The position numbers and the translations under genes are program-made. A stretch of 64,000 nucleotides of DNA from CAVQDV01 sp963711375 (lineage in GTDB: Bacteria; Pseudomonadota; Gammaproteobacteria; Coxiellales; Coxiellaceae): positions 1,612,001-1,676,000 of the forward strand of contig CAVQDV010000005.1 in assembly GCA_963711375.1 (NCBI GenBank). The letters are read 5' to 3'. Shown here piece by piece: positions 62,401 through 64,000 of this stretch; the first letter of the stretch is position 1, and every line of letters begins with the position of its first letter. A model generated the notes under the pieces. It was not told where the DNA came from. It saw nothing but the letters and a program-made list of their open reading frames with translations, and made no database searches.

Positions 62401-64000
62401 AGAGTTTCCCTAAAGTTTTCGCTTGCCATTGCTCACTGCCATAGAGATTAATTTCAGCACTTTTTTTATCATTTATTTCAGGGGGTTTTAGAATTGGCCA
62501 TTCTTTTTGATGCTCTGTTTTAAATGAAAATCGAGAATAAAAATCGTCTCCATAATTTAAGCGACTGCTGTGTGGAATTAGCGTGATAATATTGACGCCA
62601 TCTGGAATTTTGAACTGGCCCACTTTTCGAACATCGACGAGCATGGAATTATACCCGATGTGCTCCTTTTTAAATTGTTCACGATGAATAATTAGGGTGT
62701 CGCCAGGTTTAGCTTTTTTTAGAAATTGAATTAAAGGGCTGTTCGTAAATTCATAATCACCCTGGTTTGCAGCAAAATCTTCATAGCTAACCTCATCTAA
62801 ATTATCTAAATAAAATGTTGAGTATTTTGACTTACGAGCACCAGCCTGCATGGAATCGACGATCGCATCTAATTGTGCTCTATTTTGGTAGCTAATTAAG
62901 AGATTAGTGTCTGGCTGCTTGGCTATCCAAATTGCATAAGCCGAATAATTATTAATTTCTTCAGGGCAGGTTTTTATTAAATCTGGGAAAAGGGACCTTT
63001 CAGGCTCGCTTGAGTTTAGTTCTGTAGTGCCTTGTGCTGTCAACTGCACTGTCCTAGGTTCTACGATGTGTCTGCTCGCCCCTCTGCTACCCTGCTGAGT
63101 TAGGTCATTAACTTTGAGCGTGGCCGGAAAGCCACCCAAGTCAATGGTCTGCCATTTTTGATCGATATAAACCTCGCAAAATGCGTGGCAATCATTTTGA
63201 ATAAGACGAACATTAAAACCTAAGGCATTAGCAATCTCGAAAAATGCCCAGGCACGTTGTCGGCAACGACCTTTTTTATGCTTTATAAAGGCATTTATTT
63301 TATCGTAAAAGCCACTATCCTCATTTGCATCTTCTAATTCTCCACTTCCAAATTCTAAAAAAAACTTTCGCAGAAGCATGAGCTGCTCATCTGGATTAAA
63401 TTTTCTTAAAAATTTTAGCGCTTCGGACGAGGATTTTTCATCTAATTTTCCATCTTTTTTAAAAATTAACTCCCTTAGCAAATCTGTCTTGATTTCTGCT
63501 TTTAAAACCACTCGATTAAAATCTTGCTGCGGCTTACTCTCTTCGATCACAAATTCAAGAAAGTGATTTTTATCGGAATTTTCAGTGCGGACGTAGTAAA
63601 AGCCTTCAGCCTTGTTAAATCCGAGTTCGACTGGAACCTCGCATTGTAAAATGGGCTCTGAATCATAAGGCGTAAGGCTTGGAAGTCTTTGCCATTTATT
63701 ATTAATAACAATTGGGACACAATAATGACTACCTGAAATGGAGGCCTGTAATTTTTTCGCCTCTTTAGTCATTTTAAATTCTGGAATTAATGTAATTTCA
63801 TTTTTGAATGAAGAATGTTCACTTGCCAGAACTTTTAAGCGATATTCTGAATACTCCCGTGCCCGTGGGCCAAGAAAATATTGATCTACAGTATGGCTTT
63901 CATCGCCTTTAAATACGGTGTCCGTGTCGATGCTTTTTGGAATGCTGCCGTTTTTTGGCTGATATGGCACTATAGATGGTGCACTTATTTTTGCCTTAGG
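59492..64000 (-). CDS. Giant protein: transglutaminase-like domain plus two AAA+ domains (5' end probably outside window)
   Basis: 1492 codons from a GTG at 63970, but the frame stays open to the window edge and no ribosome-binding site precedes that GTG, so the gene probably begins outside. A transglutaminase-like core has GRCRQRAWAF (Cys near residue 235), DCHAFCEVY (His near 261) and TIDLGG (Asp near 274), the Cys-His-Asp triad. Two AAA+ modules follow. The first has Walker A GPTAAGKST near 903, Walker B ILLIDEAN near 947 and FVGNPPD. The second has Walker A GDAGVGKS near 1137, Walker B LIIDELNAFPS near 1199 and sensor IIGTQNP near 1235, like MoxR/midasin AAA proteins. No signal peptide is seen. 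I know no described protein with this fusion; a Dot/Icm effector is a plausible but unproven role. Confidence 0.8.
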   Translation of the reverse strand, partial: PKAKISAPSIVPYQPKNGSIPKSIDTDTVFKGDESHTVDQYFLGPRAREYSEYRLKVLASEHSSFKNEITLIPEFKMTKEAKKLQASISGSHYCVPIVINNKWQRLPSLTPYDSEPILQCEVPVELGFNKAEGFYYVRTENSDKNHFLEFVIEESKPQQDFNRVVLKAEIKTDLLRELIFKKDGKLDEKSSSEALKFLRKFNPDEQLMLLRKFFLEFGSGELEDANEDSGFYDKINAFIKHKKGRCRQRAWAFFEIANALGFNVRLIQNDCHAFCEVYIDQKWQTIDLGGFPATLKVNDLTQQGSRGASRHIVEPRTVQLTAQGTTELNSSEPERSLFPDLIKTCPEEINNYSAYAIWIAKQPDTNLLISYQNRAQLDAIVDSMQAGARKSKYSTFYLDNLDEVSYEDFAANQGDYEFTNSPLIQFLKKAKPGDTLIIHREQFKKEHIGYNSMLVDVRKVGQFKIPDGVNIITLIPHSSRLNYGDDFYSRFSFKTEHQKEWPILKPPEINDKKSAEINLYGSEQWQAKTLGKLSFKKEGISYITGKLAKAINEEFTKITFVNPPASREFEVFFRQLQSTRQYFSNGKMHAIPEEVSFHIKNSEYSFGKKDIIFEAPQENNLSNWDVLLNPSALNDFFELHKSESTVPEAKNETNFLDPLSPRSQSAATPQDIPGLLEQHKNKTLRVLLNIDLQPGEWARLIKKAKKYNCQLIAIDVTQTQFDAQERSLANENSQHSIIITNNHDAVAQGLFQVNKEVLVLCVGPETEPSDLLGHMSFERIDRKTLNFPFQEGALIALLKKKKHVVLRGNLSFECESALASLFSNEPHLMVNGERFIPETRISIVSENKSTLNFLPKRTFISGSSAFTEDTVIRPKLAEITSELTEDPERFDRERLTKITDVLKTEPGVFVVGPTAAGKSTLIAKKLFKEKSVKGYTGLEQIKAFASDNSPGLKILLIDEANLLEPSLLTRLEGIFSPSPGILIDEIWYPLTQEHKVIFVGNPPDYKNRTSHPLWERYLKSLSIESLPFWYIKQRVILPLCEKLGFIVDDTFLNEIESNANLTPRDIQQKLFRLKFPEKNLELEVLKKILLNLDFTVTKSRAPALKNLLQHLEIREHKKSEIIEPIIQNQESVESLQNQGQNACILEGDAGVGKSVMAEALLKSQGFKPGDLEKPDLREKIYYYISSSDLQDLNKILKKAFYEGAALIIDELNAFPSDVERDLNTYLSGTDLENNPPKIPGFFIIGTQNPVKSASSGIENTGRQEESIAFENRCHKICLPSYNDSELTELLCARGYEENFSSRFASDFLRAQKKAIATNALVIPTPRDYFNLSGQKTENILAFMLFTAIQNYIAKPDSFGRQFAEILGLLEKGANPNLIIEKGESCQSLLKKKFLKNSAAQEIVLFCLIHSKEISKAYLGFYRENSGLLKKAYWNSQSSLGPTNRVLFVAKKKDSVLDSIIDDQAPKSTEILNAKPSSRFSFFPKVSQKQQDTREKGPSILRK

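Overview
The window comes from an AT-rich gammaproteobacterium of the order Legionellales. The main evidence is a run of Dot/Icm (type IVB) secretion genes at 1-8460 in the conserved order icmE/dotG, icmG/dotF, icmC/dotE, icmD/dotP, icmJ/dotN, icmB/dotO. PmrA-type boxes, csrA and several large orphan proteins that look like translocated effectors fit the same picture. The species cannot be named from sequence alone; a Coxiellaceae-like or Legionellaceae-like, amoeba- or arthropod-associated bacterium is the best guess.

Layout. 1-8460: Dot/Icm core genes, with icmD present as two tandem copies behind a double PmrA-type box. 8588-12846: csrA, an O-methyltransferase, a DUF378 protein, rimO and an orphan membrane protein. 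13120-14821: an IS4-family element with a damaged 5' end. 15007-17541: a two-gene orphan operon (effector candidates). 17944-26078: housekeeping block tolA-tolB-pal-cpoB, queE, ttcA, and clpB behind a sigma-32-type promoter. 26214-35601: accessory region with two ATPase/nuclease genes or their remnants, two related effector candidates, and one IS1202-like element. 35732-41415: phospholipase D, DUF3579, pssA, nadC, yebC, aspS. 41555-43054: a second, nearly identical IS1202-like copy. 43127-52771: MgtC/DUF4010 protein, YyaL-type thioredoxin protein, two small orphans, Bax-inhibitor-like protein, DUF3800, a third ATPase/nuclease, an MFS transporter and a membrane protein. 52935-59459: yicC-gmk-rpoZ-spoT-ridA-recG. 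59492-64000: a giant transglutaminase plus double AAA+ protein.

Most striking system. Three paralogous genes (26319-27773, 33141-34595, 48929-50374) each encode an N-terminal ATPase, a winged helix and a C-terminal PD-(D/E)XK nuclease-like (DUF234-type) domain. Each starts 11-12 bp after an array of two or three 36-40 bp palindromes repeated every 53-54 bp. The palindrome sequence is different for each gene. In each case a promoter with a 17-bp spacer is laid across the array, with its -10 element inside or touching the gene-proximal palindrome. This looks like a repeated 'ATPase-nuclease plus private palindrome' module, possibly autoregulated, defensive or selfish. Remnants of a further ATPase family lie beside the second copy.

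Other links: short palindromic repeats built on CCCTCTCCCC...GGGGAGAGGG are scattered between genes and in two places appear to supply the ribosome-binding site (ridA, recG). Both IS1202-like copies carry intact 16-bp target duplications, and one has changed the C-terminus of the second ATPase.
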